DNA of 64,000 bases from Nitrospirillum viridazoti (GTDB lineage Bacteria > Pseudomonadota > Alphaproteobacteria > Azospirillales > Azospirillaceae). Below, one piece after another: positions 27,222 to 35,244 of the stretch (the first letter of the stretch is position 1; every line of letters begins with the position of its first letter). The translations under genes were made by a program, and so were the position numbers. The stretch lies in NCBI RefSeq assembly GCF_007827975.1, contig NZ_VITT01000028.1; one strand, written 5' to 3'. Under the pieces are notes generated by a model. It searched no databases and was not told where the DNA came from. It worked only from the letters and a program-made list of their open reading frames with translations.

Positions 27222-27691
27222 GAGCCGTAGGGGCGGCCGGGGGTACAGAAATAGCGGGGCGGCGGCAGGACGAAGCGGTCTTCCGCCCGGATGATGCGGG
27301 GGCGTCGCCGAACATGGCTAACGCAAAATTAAGCAAGCGCGGTGTAAATGACACGGCGGGCCGGAAGCTGCGCCCGCACGCCCTTATCGCTGATGCAACG
27401 GTCCGAATAAGATGCCATCCTTGGGTCCTTGACGTATTTGTCCTTTTGACGGCAGACAAGCCGGGTTAATGCCCGCATACGCGCAAATGTCCTGGCGCAG
27501 CGCCCTTAGGGGGGTGCCGTGCCAGGATGGCCGAACCGGGAAGCGTTCGGCCGCTTCGGCGCAGGGTTGAGGTTGGGGTTTCAGATGCCGTGGGCGGCGG
27601 GTGCAGCCGCGGCGGTTCCGGTGGCAGGGTCCCTCGGGGGTGGGCCCCTGTGGGGAGGTGGAGTGGATATGGCCCCTAGGGCAGGACAATC
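27222..27691. other. Intergenic region flhA / flhF
   Basis: 470 bases with no convincing gene. At 27573-27588 TTGG-N10-ATGC fits the GG-N10-GC minimum of a sigma54 promoter, placing transcription start near 27600, about 90 bases before flhF, but the rest of the consensus is poor. The region is otherwise somewhat less GC-rich than the genes around it. Confidence 0.3.
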
Positions 27692-28684
27692 ATGCGGCTG
27701 AAGTCCTTTCATGCCCCAACCATGGGTGAGGCGATGCGCCTTGTCCGGGAGGTGCTGGGGGATGACGCCATCATCGTCGCCACGCGCGAGGAAGAGGGCG
27801 TCGGCGTCCGGGTGACGGCGGCGGTGGAGGAGTCCATCCCCGTTCCGGGCATGCCCGCCATCAATGACCGCTACCACAACCCGCTGGCCCCCGACCCCGC
27901 CGACCAGGTGACGGACATCCTGTTCCGTCACGGCCTGCCGGCCGACCTGAACCAGCGGTTGATGGACAGCATCGCCGATTTCGACGCCAAGGACGCCCAG
28001 ACCCTGCTGGCCGCGGCCCTGGAATCCGTCTTCACCTTCCAGCCCCTGCCCGAGGGGCGCTTTCCCAAGCCGCTGATGCTGGTGGGCCCGCCGGGTGCGG
28101 GCAAGACGCTGACGGTGGCTAAGCTGTGCGCCCGCGCCGCCTTGAAGGGCCGGCCGGTGGGCGTCATCTCCACCGATACGGTGCGCGCGGGCGGCATCGA
28201 CCAGCTGGCCGCCTTCACCCGCGTGCTGAAGCTGCGGCTGATGACGGTGGAGGATCCGCTGGCCCTGGCCGACGCCCTGGACGTGCAGCGGGGGGCGGAG
28301 CAGGTGCTGGTCGACAGCGCCGGCCGCAATCCCTACAGCCAGGCCGACCTGAACGATCTGCGCGATTTCCTGGTGGCAGCCGACATCGAGCCGGTGCTGG
28401 TGCTGCCCGCCGGCATGGACCCGGTGGAGGCGGCGGAAATGGCCCGCGCCTTCCGTGCCCTGGGCGCCCGCCGCCTGCTAACCACCCGCCTGGACATGGC
28501 CCGGCGCCTGGGCAGCATGCTGACCGCCGCGCACGAGGCCGGCCTGGCCCTGTGCGACGCCAGCACCAGCCCGCGCGCGGCCGAAGGCCTGACACCCCTC
28601 TCACCCGCATCGCTCGCCCGCCTGATGATGCCCGGCTCTGAAACCAGCGAACGCCGCGCCAAGCAAACGGGGACCCACGCATGA
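27692..28684 (+). CDS. flhF: Flagellar biosynthesis GTPase FlhF
   Basis: 330-aa SRP-type GTPase that sets flagellar position and number. It begins with the FlhF N-motif MRLKSFHAPTMGEAMRLVRE and GDDAIIVATRE; the GTPase domain (about 130-310) has the P-loop VGPPGAGKTLTVAKL, STDTVRAGGIDQLAAF and VDSAGR. The basic B domain is short compared with gammaproteobacterial FlhF. The flhF stop and flhG start overlap by ATGA, so the antagonists FlhF and FlhG are coupled. Confidence 0.92.
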   Translation: MRLKSFHAPTMGEAMRLVREVLGDDAIIVATREEEGVGVRVTAAVEESIPVPGMPAINDRYHNPLAPDPADQVTDILFRHGLPADLNQRLMDSIADFDAKDAQTLLAAALESVFTFQPLPEGRFPKPLMLVGPPGAGKTLTVAKLCARAALKGRPVGVISTDTVRAGGIDQLAAFTRVLKLRLMTVEDPLALADALDVQRGAEQVLVDSAGRNPYSQADLNDLRDFLVAADIEPVLVLPAGMDPVEAAEMARAFRALGARRLLTTRLDMARRLGSMLTAAHEAGLALCDASTSPRAAEGLTPLSPASLARLMMPGSETSERRAKQTGTHA

Positions 28685-29496
28685 ACGACCTCCTCTCCCC
28701 GACCGGCGCGCCGGCGGCCCTCGCCACCGCCGACAACGTCATGCCCCTGCGGCGCCAGAACATCCTGGCCGTGGCCAGCGGCAAGGGCGGCGTGGGCAAG
28801 ACCTTCTTCTCCGTCACCCTGGCGCACGCCCTGGCGCGCAGCGGCAAGCGCATCCTGCTGTTCGACGGCGACCTGGGCCTGGCCAACGTGGACATCCAGC
28901 TGGGCCTGATGCCCAAGCGCGACCTGGGCCAGGTGATCGACGGCATGGTGACCCTGCAGGGGGCGGCCCAGCGTTTCCCCGAAGGTGGCTTCGACATCAT
29001 CGCCGGCCGCAGCGGTTCCGGCAGTCTGGCCAACCTGCCGCCGGCACGGCTGACCCAGCTGCGCACGGAGCTGGCGGACGTGGCCAAGAGCTATGACTGG
29101 GTGGTCATCGACCTGGGTGCCGGCGTGGACCGTATGGTGCGCACCTTCTCCGGCCCGGCCGGCACCACCCTGGTGGTGACGACGGACGAGCCCACCTCCA
29201 TCACCGACGCCTACGCCTTTCTGAAGCTCAGCTACCAGGCCAACCCCATGGCCGACCTGCGCGTGGTCATCAACATGGCCGACAGCAAGGCGCTGGGCGA
29301 GAAGACGTACGAGAAGCTGCTGACCGTGTGCCAGCGCTATCTGAAGATGTCGCCCAAGCTGGGCGGCATCGTGCGGCGCGACGCCAAGGTGCGCGAGGCC
29401 ATCCGCAACCAGTCGCCCCTGTTCATGCGCTTCCCCACCTCCGATGCCGCCCATGACATCGAGATGGTGGCCAACCGCCTGAACCAGGGGGGCTGA
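28681..29496 (+). CDS. flhG: MinD-like ATPase FlhG (flagellar number regulator)
   Basis: 271-aa ParA/MinD-family ATPase. The deviant Walker A ASGKGGVGKTFFSVTLA, the DGDLGLANVDIQLGL motif and DLGAGVDRMV are intact. In flagellated bacteria FlhG (FleN/YlxH) stimulates FlhF GTPase activity and limits flagellar number. It overlaps flhF by 4 bases and is followed 71 bases later by the FliK-like gene. An N-terminal DQA-like motif for FlhF activation is not obvious in the first 25 residues. Confidence 0.92.
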   Translation: MNDLLSPTGAPAALATADNVMPLRRQNILAVASGKGGVGKTFFSVTLAHALARSGKRILLFDGDLGLANVDIQLGLMPKRDLGQVIDGMVTLQGAAQRFPEGGFDIIAGRSGSGSLANLPPARLTQLRTELADVAKSYDWVVIDLGAGVDRMVRTFSGPAGTTLVVTTDEPTSITDAYAFLKLSYQANPMADLRVVINMADSKALGEKTYEKLLTVCQRYLKMSPKLGGIVRRDAKVREAIRNQSPLFMRFPTSDAAHDIEMVANRLNQGG

Positions 29497-29567
29497 GCCG
29501 GCGTGGCCCCCGGCTGGACGGCGCTGATCGGGTGGAGGGCACCGCCTAGTGGGTGGAGCCTTCGGCC

Positions 29568-32500
29568 ATGAGCGGCGTCCAGACCCCGTCCATCATCACC
29601 CAGACGGCTGGTGCCGGGACCGGGGCCGGCCCCGCCGTCCTGGGGCAGGTGACGGTCACCCAGCTGCCGGACAAGCTGGCCGGCCTGGCCCGGGCCCTGG
29701 CTGTCAGCGGCATGGTCACGGAACAGCAGGGCGACCAGGCCACGGTGCGCACCGCCGCCGGCGACGTGCAGATCCGCACCGAAGCCCCCCTGCCCACGGA
29801 CCGCCCGGTCACCCTGCAAATCCCGGCGCAGACCACGGGCACCGCCCTGACCGCCACCGTGGTGGCGCAGGCGGCGACACAAGGGGCGGCCCAGGGGGGG
29901 GCGGCCCAGGGGACGGCCCAGACCGGCGGCAGCGGCCAAGCCGCCGCGGCCGCCCAACCCCAGCCGCAGCCGGCCGTCCAGCTGCCCAACCCCGCCGCCA
30001 GCCTGCCGGCCTTGCAGGTGGGCACCACGCTGGCCGCCGTCCTGCTGAATCCCGCCCCCGCGTCCAATACCGCCAGCACGCCGACGCCCAACACCCAGGC
30101 GCCGGTATCCGACATCAACCAGGGCCAGGGGCTGGGCCTGATCGTCGGCGCCCGGGGCGACACCGGCGACCAGCCCGACCTGACGGACGACTCCCCGCAG
30201 CAGTCACCGAACCAGCCGGCACCGAACCAGCCGGCCCCCAGTCCCACCGCCACAGTGGCCAGCGGCAGCGCCGCCACAGCGCCGCAGACGAGCGCCACCG
30301 CTCCGGGCACGGGTGCTGGCGCTACCGACTCAGATGCCACCACCGGCACCGGCCAGCCCTCATCGACTACCCCGTCTGGGACCACCCCGTCTGGGACCAC
30401 CCTATCTGGGGCAAGCCCATCAACGGCCCTGCCGGCAGCCAGCGGCCAGAACACCCCCACGGGCACCCCCGTTCCCGCCTCAGCCACCAGTACCCTGGCG
30501 AATCTGCTGTTCGCGCAGACGACAGTCGGCATGCCCGGCACTGGCGCCGGCGCCAACCCGCCCTCCTTGGCCGACCTGCTGCCCGGCATCGCGCCGCCGC
30601 CGACGCCTCAAGCACCGGTGCCCAGCGGTGGCGGCGCACCAGCCAGCGCCACACCAGGGCCCGACGGCCAGCCCACCACGGGCGTGTCGTCGCCGGCTCC
30701 CTCCTCAGCGAACCTCGCCCCCACCCAAACCGCCACGCCGTCACCCATTGCTCCGGTGACGCCCGGCACCACCGCACCCGACACCGGTCCGGCAGGGACG
30801 CAAGCGCCCCCCACCAGCGGCGCGCCATTCCCGACGCCAACGCAACAACCCGCCCCTCAAGCGCCGCCCCAACCGACGGCGTCCCAACCAGCGGCGTCCC
30901 AGTCACTCGGCCATGCCGCCACCCTGCTGTCCCCCCTGGGCGTACCAGAGTTCCTGCCGGATCTGGGGCCGTCCAAGACAGCACTGACGCAGTCCGGCGC
31001 GGCGACGCCGGTGCCGCAACCGGGCGCCGGTCCCTCCGCCACCATTGTGCCCCCAGTGACGGATGAGGCGCCCTTCGTCAGCGGCGGCCTGTTCCTGAGC
31101 GCAGCACGGCCCAGCTTCGTTCGCACCGGCTTGCCCTCCGGCACCGCCGCCCCCTTCTCCCCCCTGCCCGCTGGCATGCCGCCGCAGGGGCAGCCGACCA
31201 CCTTGGCCACACCGCCGGCGGCGGCGCCTATCCCGAACGCTCAGGCACCACAGCCCCCAGCGCCGCAGGCCACCACCGTCGCGGCGGCGCCCCTGACGAA
31301 TCTATTGGCGCAGACCACGCCGGCATTTGCAGGCCAGGTTCCGTCTCCGCAGGCCCCGACCGCCCCCCCGGCGCTGGCCGTGCCCGCCGGCCAAGCCGGG
31401 CCATCGGCGGCCATGGGCGGCGGTATGGCGACCTCCCCCCTTGGCGTTCCATCCCAGCCGCTGGGCATGGTGCCTGCTACAATCCTGACGCCCGGCTCCT
31501 CAGCCCCTCAGGCGGCGTTGCCCGGCACGCCCCTTCCGGCGCCCGCCGGCGCCTACACCCCATCCCTGCGCGCGCCTACCAGCCCCAGCCCAGGGCAGAC
31601 GCTCAGCTTCACCCTGCTGTCCGTGCAGCGGCCGGGCATGCCCTTGGAAGCCGCCCCCGCCGCCGGCCCCGGCATCCTGCCGCCGGAGGATGCGGCGGAG
31701 GCGCCGCTGAACCCCGCCCTGGCCCGGCCGGGTGTCCTGCCGCCCCTGCCCGGCACGGTGGTGGCCCTGACCCGCACCGGCCAGCCGGTAGTGGAGACGC
31801 CCCGGGGCACCTTGCTGTTGCAGGCCCGCACCGACCTGCCCGTGGGCACCAAGGTGCAGTTGGCCGCCGCCGCCGCGGCGCCGGAGCTGGACGCCGTGCC
31901 GCCGCCCATCGACCCGGCGCGGGGCCGCGACTGGCCAGCCCTGCGGGAGGCCTTGGCGGTCATCGCCGCCAGCGACCCGGCCCTGGCGCACCAGTTGATC
32001 AACAGCGTACTGCCCCGCCCCACGCCGCAGCTGACCAAGACCCTGGTGGTCTTTCTGGCGGCCCTGCGCGGCGGCGACGCCAGCGGCTGGCTGGGATCGG
32101 AGGCGATGTCGACGCTCAGCAAGGCGGGACGCGGCCGCCTGTCCGCCCGCCTTACCGATGATTTCAACAGCATCGCCACCCAGGCGGCGGAACCCAACAA
32201 GGAGGGCTGGCGCACCTTCGCCGTGCCCTTCGGCGATGAGGTGGGGCGCCTGCAGGTCCATGTCCGCGCCATCAACGACGAAGAGAGCGAGGAAGAGGAA
32301 GGCGGCGCGCGCGGGGTTCGCAACCGCCCGCTGCGCCGCTTCCTGATCGACCTGCAGCTGTCGCAGCTTGGCCCCATGCAGCTGGACGGCCTGATCTGGA
32401 CCGGCCGCTTCGACCTGGTGATCCGCACCCGCCAGCTGCTGCCCAGCAGCCTGACGCGGGAACTGCACGGCATCTACAGCAACAGCCTGGCGGCCGTGGG

Positions 32501-32600
32501 CTACAGCGGCGGGTTGGCCTTCCAGACCGGTGCCCATGGCTGGGTCGATCATGCCGCCAGCGCCGCCGGCGGCGGCATGGTTCCCGCCACGCGGATATAG
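29568..32600 (+). CDS. FliK-like flagellar hook-length control protein (very long Pro/Ala-rich)
   Basis: 1010 aa. Residues about 20-95 form a small folded-looking domain (QLPDKLAGLARALAVSGMV, AGDVQIRTE). Residues about 100-740 are low complexity, rich in Pro, Ala, Thr, Gly and Gln, with short repeats such as PNQPAPNQPAP, PSGTTPSGTTLSG and ASQPAASQS. The C-terminus (about 740-990) is folded and includes FAVPFGDEVGRLQVHVR, IDLQLSQLGPMQLDGLIW and FDLVIRTRQLLPSSL, similar in style to FliK C-domains. FliK is an exported ruler that switches FlhB specificity; a long disordered middle fits that role. The start at 29568 is set by GGAG ten bases upstream. FliK is the best guess from position and C-terminus, but the match is not decisive. 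Confidence 0.65.
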   Translation: MSGVQTPSIITQTAGAGTGAGPAVLGQVTVTQLPDKLAGLARALAVSGMVTEQQGDQATVRTAAGDVQIRTEAPLPTDRPVTLQIPAQTTGTALTATVVAQAATQGAAQGGAAQGTAQTGGSGQAAAAAQPQPQPAVQLPNPAASLPALQVGTTLAAVLLNPAPASNTASTPTPNTQAPVSDINQGQGLGLIVGARGDTGDQPDLTDDSPQQSPNQPAPNQPAPSPTATVASGSAATAPQTSATAPGTGAGATDSDATTGTGQPSSTTPSGTTPSGTTLSGASPSTALPAASGQNTPTGTPVPASATSTLANLLFAQTTVGMPGTGAGANPPSLADLLPGIAPPPTPQAPVPSGGGAPASATPGPDGQPTTGVSSPAPSSANLAPTQTATPSPIAPVTPGTTAPDTGPAGTQAPPTSGAPFPTPTQQPAPQAPPQPTASQPAASQSLGHAATLLSPLGVPEFLPDLGPSKTALTQSGAATPVPQPGAGPSATIVPPVTDEAPFVSGGLFLSAARPSFVRTGLPSGTAAPFSPLPAGMPPQGQPTTLATPPAAAPIPNAQAPQPPAPQATTVAAAPLTNLLAQTTPAFAGQVPSPQAPTAPPALAVPAGQAGPSAAMGGGMATSPLGVPSQPLGMVPATILTPGSSAPQAALPGTPLPAPAGAYTPSLRAPTSPSPGQTLSFTLLSVQRPGMPLEAAPAAGPGILPPEDAAEAPLNPALARPGVLPPLPGTVVALTRTGQPVVETPRGTLLLQARTDLPVGTKVQLAAAAAAPELDAVPPPIDPARGRDWPALREALAVIAASDPALAHQLINSVLPRPTPQLTKTLVVFLAALRGGDASGWLGSEAMSTLSKAGRGRLSARLTDDFNSIATQAAEPNKEGWRTFAVPFGDEVGRLQVHVRAINDEESEEEEGGARGVRNRPLRRFLIDLQLSQLGPMQLDGLIWTGRFDLVIRTRQLLPSSLTRELHGIYSNSLAAVGYSGGLAFQTGAHGWVDHAASAAGGGMVPATRI

Positions 32601-32673
32601 CGCCCCTTGTTTCGGGGCCAGGCCGCCCCACCTTGGTTAACGCCCTCGGACGTGAACAAGCGGGATCCGCCCC

Positions 32674-33501
32674 ATGGACAGCCAACCCACCCTCACCCTG
32701 AACGACGGCCGCGTCATGCCCCAGCTGGGCCTGGGCGTCTGGCAGACGCCGGACAGCCTGGCCGCCCCTGTGGTGGGAGCGGCCCTGGAGGCGGGGTACC
32801 GGCTGGTCGACACCGCCGCCATCTACGGCAATGAGGCCGGCGTGGGCCGGGGCCTGCGCAGCACGGGCATCACCGCCCGCAGCCTGTTCGTGACCACCAA
32901 GCTGTGGAATGACAGCCATGGCACGGAGGCGCCGGTGGCGGCGCTGGACCACAGCCTGTCGCGCCTGGGCCTGCCCGCCGTGGACCTCTATCTCATCCAC
33001 TGGCCGACCCCGGCCCGCGCGCGCTATGTGGAGACGTGGCGGGCGTTGATCGCCTTGCGGGAAACGGGCAAGGCCCGGTCCATCGGCGTTTCCAACTTCA
33101 CCACCCCTCAGCTGGCCCAGCTGATCGAGGAGACGGGCGTGGTGCCGGCCGTGAACCAGATCGAACTGCATCCCCGGTTCCAGCAGCGCGAGCTGCGCGC
33201 CTTCCATGAGGAACACGGCATCGTCACCCAGTCGTGGAGCCCGCTGGGCCAGGGCAAGCTGCTGGACCACCCGGTGCTGGTGGAAATCGCGCGCAAGCAT
33301 GAACGGACGGCGGCGCAGGTCATCATCCGCTGGCACCTGGACCTGGGCCTGGGCGTCATCCCCAAGTCCGCCACCCCGCACCGCATCCGCGAGAACATCG
33401 CCGTCTTCGATTTCCGCCTGGATGAGGCGGACAAGGCCCGCATCGCCGGCCTGGACGACCCGCGCGGCCGCCTGGGTCCGCACCCTGATGATTTCAACTG
33501 A
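32674..33501 (+). CDS. Aldo/keto reductase (DkgA-like)
   Basis: 275-aa NADPH-dependent oxidoreductase with the (beta/alpha)8 fold. Catalytic residues can be seen: Asp and Tyr in LVDTAAIYGNE, Lys in FVTTKLW and His in LYLIHWP; the cofactor-binding IPKSATPHRIRENI is near the C-terminus. The length and motifs fit the 2,5-diketo-D-gluconate reductase / methylglyoxal reductase group. It stands between the flagellar cluster and an extragenic repeat and has no pathway neighbours. A hairpin 5 bases after its stop should terminate it. Confidence 0.93.
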   Translation: MDSQPTLTLNDGRVMPQLGLGVWQTPDSLAAPVVGAALEAGYRLVDTAAIYGNEAGVGRGLRSTGITARSLFVTTKLWNDSHGTEAPVAALDHSLSRLGLPAVDLYLIHWPTPARARYVETWRALIALRETGKARSIGVSNFTTPQLAQLIEETGVVPAVNQIELHPRFQQRELRAFHEEHGIVTQSWSPLGQGKLLDHPVLVEIARKHERTAAQVIIRWHLDLGLGVIPKSATPHRIRENIAVFDFRLDEADKARIAGLDDPRGRLGPHPDDFN

Positions 33502-33660
33502 TACCAGCGGCACGAGATGTTGACTCGTGCCGCTGTAGCCCGCGACTGCGGGCGCCGGAGCGAGTACCGCAGGGCGCAGCGAGGAAGCCAAGCCCGCGGA
33601 TGCGGGCGCCCGGCGAGTGAGGGGGCATTTGAGAAGTCACGATCAAATGCCGCGCGTATG
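33502..33660. repeat. REP-like extragenic mosaic with terminator
   Basis: Between two convergent genes lie, in order: a perfect 11-bp hairpin AGCGGCACGAG/CTCGTGCCGCT (33506-33516/33524-33534); two related copies of AGCCCGCG-N2-TGCGGGCGCC (from 33537 and 33591), each with a CCCGC/GCGGG hairpin and followed by a GAG-type motif; and a perfect 9-bp repeat GGCATTTGA/TCAAATGCC (33624-33632/33643-33651). The layout is that of a clustered repetitive extragenic palindrome. Genome copy number cannot be seen here. Confidence 0.65.
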
Positions 33661-33664
33661 AAGG

Positions 33665-34060
33665 CTATTTCGCGAAGGGCAGCTCCGGACCCGACAGGTA
33701 GGTCGAGACGGTGTCGGAGACCTTGACCTGCCCCCGGCCGGAGCGATCCAGGTCCCAGGCGTAGGTCTTGCCGTCCGCCGTGGTCAGCGTGCCCTTGGCG
33801 AAGCACTGGGTCCAATCCAGCTCCTCCCGCCAGGCATGCTCCGTCACCTCCTTGGCCTTGGCGAACCAGCGCGTGGCCGCCTTGTCGCTCAAATGGAAAC
33901 GGGCGCACCTCTCCCTGGTTTCGTCACCATCCGACTTTTCCTGCCAGATTCCGGCCTGCTCGACATGCACGCGCTTTATGACAAAGGAAGTGGGCTTGGC
34001 CTGGGCGGGGGCCTGCGCAACCAGCAGCAGCGTCACCAGAAGGGCCGAAAACCTTACCAT
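33665..34060 (-). CDS. Small periplasmic protein, candidate immunity protein
   Basis: 131 aa with a clear signal peptide (MVRFSALLVTLLLVAQAPAQA, cleavage near residue 21). The mature part of about 110 residues has exactly two Cys (in RERCARF and WTQCFAKG), which could form a disulfide. I recognise no domain. The start at 34060 overlaps the end of the amidase gene by 7 bases, so the two are co-transcribed and coupled. A secreted small protein coupled behind a leaderless peptidoglycan amidase is the usual plan of a type VI effector/immunity pair, where immunity sits in the periplasm. Function is inferred from context only; an unrelated lysozyme- or protease-inhibitor-like role is possible. Confidence 0.6.
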   Translation of the reverse strand: MVRFSALLVTLLLVAQAPAQAKPTSFVIKRVHVEQAGIWQEKSDGDETRERCARFHLSDKAATRWFAKAKEVTEHAWREELDWTQCFAKGTLTTADGKTYAWDLDRSGRGQVKVSDTVSTYLSGPELPFAK

Positions 34061-34656
34061 CGCGCGGACTCCGCCTCGTGCTCGTTCTTGCGGGACACGG
34101 CGGGATGGCGGAACACCTCCGTCATCGGCACGCCGAATTTCTCCGTCAGTTCCTTGACCAGCCAAGCCAGGGACGCGTTCTGCTCCGCCGTCACCGTCTC
34201 ATAGCCCTGATTGGGCCCGGTCCCGGTGGGGGCGCCGACCAGCTCGATTCCGATGGAATCGTCGTTCGCGGGATAGCGGTCGGGCACCGCCTTCTTCATC
34301 TCATAGGTATTGATCTCGGCGTAAGTCATATGGGTGAAGTTCTTCACCTCGACCGGTGTGCAGCGCTTTTCCAGCATACAGCGCGGCTTCAGCTTGCCCA
34401 CATGCCATTGCCGCCAAAAGACGGATCCGGTCTGGTAGATATCGCCGTTCTTGTCGATCAGGAAATGCGCACCATTGGCGCCGTCCTGCAGATAACTGTT
34501 GAGGGTGGACGACGCCGTGCTGGCGCCCGTCTGATGGACGATGATGCCGCTGACCATTGTCATGCGGCCATGCGCCAGATTGGGCCGGCGCGCTACCGTG
34601 ATCTTGGGATCCACCGCCCAACCGTCCTTGTCGAAGGCCAACACGTCCACCTCCAC
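34054..34656 (-). CDS. N-acetylmuramoyl-L-alanine amidase-like protein (Amidase_2/PGRP fold), candidate interbacterial effector
   Basis: 200-aa amidase with no signal peptide. The core reads GIIVHQTGAS (zinc His41), GAHFLIDKNGDIYQT, WHVGKL, DDSIGIELVG and VFRHPAVSRK (zinc His184), the Amidase_2/AmpD-PGRP arrangement; the third ligand is not obvious, with Glu residues nearby. It should cleave peptidoglycan amide bonds. No leader, a coupled periplasmic protein gene and the style TASSTLNSYLQDGANGAHF recall type VI-delivered amidases. The start is GTG at 34656, as an in-frame stop lies five codons upstream; the RBS is weak. The local GC in 34441-34500 is 32/60, low against the neighbours, which fits transfer. 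A cytosolic AmpD-type recycling role is the alternative. Confidence 0.78.
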   Translation of the reverse strand: MEVDVLAFDKDGWAVDPKITVARRPNLAHGRMTMVSGIIVHQTGASTASSTLNSYLQDGANGAHFLIDKNGDIYQTGSVFWRQWHVGKLKPRCMLEKRCTPVEVKNFTHMTYAEINTYEMKKAVPDRYPANDDSIGIELVGAPTGTGPNQGYETVTAEQNASLAWLVKELTEKFGVPMTEVFRHPAVSRKNEHEAESARW

Positions 34657-34782
34657 CGCCGTGAAGCTTCAACCTGGGATATCGGGACACATCCTCCCGC
34701 TGCACCGATGTAAAGGACGAAGGAGCGGTTTCAACCACCGGTGGGCCAGGAAATAACTGGGTATTCCTTCCGACCGGGCGTC

Positions 34783-35220
34783 CTATTCCTCCCCCATCCC
34801 CCCCTCTTCCTGCTGGCGCAGGTGGCGCTGGGCGGCGACCTCATCCAGCATCATCGCCTCCTTGCGGGCCAGTTCCGCCTTCTCCTTGCGGATGCGCTCC
34901 TCCTCCGCCAGTTCGAAGCGCTTCAGCTCCTGGAAGGCCTGGGCCAGGTCCTCTTCCGCCCGCCGCATGGCGATCATCAGCTGCTGGCGCGCCGTTTCCA
35001 TGGCATTGCGGCGCAGCTTGATCTGGGGAAGGTAGCTGGCGAAGGCCATCGCCATGTCGACGGAGGTGCCGGACAGCTGGCGCTCCATCTCCACCTGGGC
35101 CTCGAACTGCTGGCGTTGCAGGGTCAGCCGGTCCTCCTGGTCGCGCAGCTGCGTCAGGTGGCGGCGCTTGTCATCCACCTGGTTCTTGTGCAGCCGGATC
35201 AGGGCCTTCAGGCTTTTCAT
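34783..35220 (-). CDS. fliJ: Flagellar export chaperone FliJ
   Basis: 145-aa almost wholly helical coiled-coil protein, rich in Arg, Glu and Gln, starting MKSLKALIRLHKNQVDDKRR. It has the size and composition of FliJ, the stalk of the FliI ATPase ring that also escorts empty export chaperones. It follows fliI by 24 bases on the same strand, as in most flagellar clusters. Sequence conservation in FliJ is low, so the call rests on coiled-coil character plus position. Confidence 0.88.
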   Translation of the reverse strand: MKSLKALIRLHKNQVDDKRRHLTQLRDQEDRLTLQRQQFEAQVEMERQLSGTSVDMAMAFASYLPQIKLRRNAMETARQQLMIAMRRAEEDLAQAFQELKRFELAEEERIRKEKAELARKEAMMLDEVAAQRHLRQQEEGGMGEE

Positions 35221-35244
35221 GGGTTAGGGTGACCTTGGCTCGGC

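Noticed and set aside
29880..31560. Second reading frame within the FliK-like gene as an overlapping protein
   Set aside because: The alternative frames are Arg/Pro/His-rich and simply reflect the repetitive GC-rich codons of the real gene.
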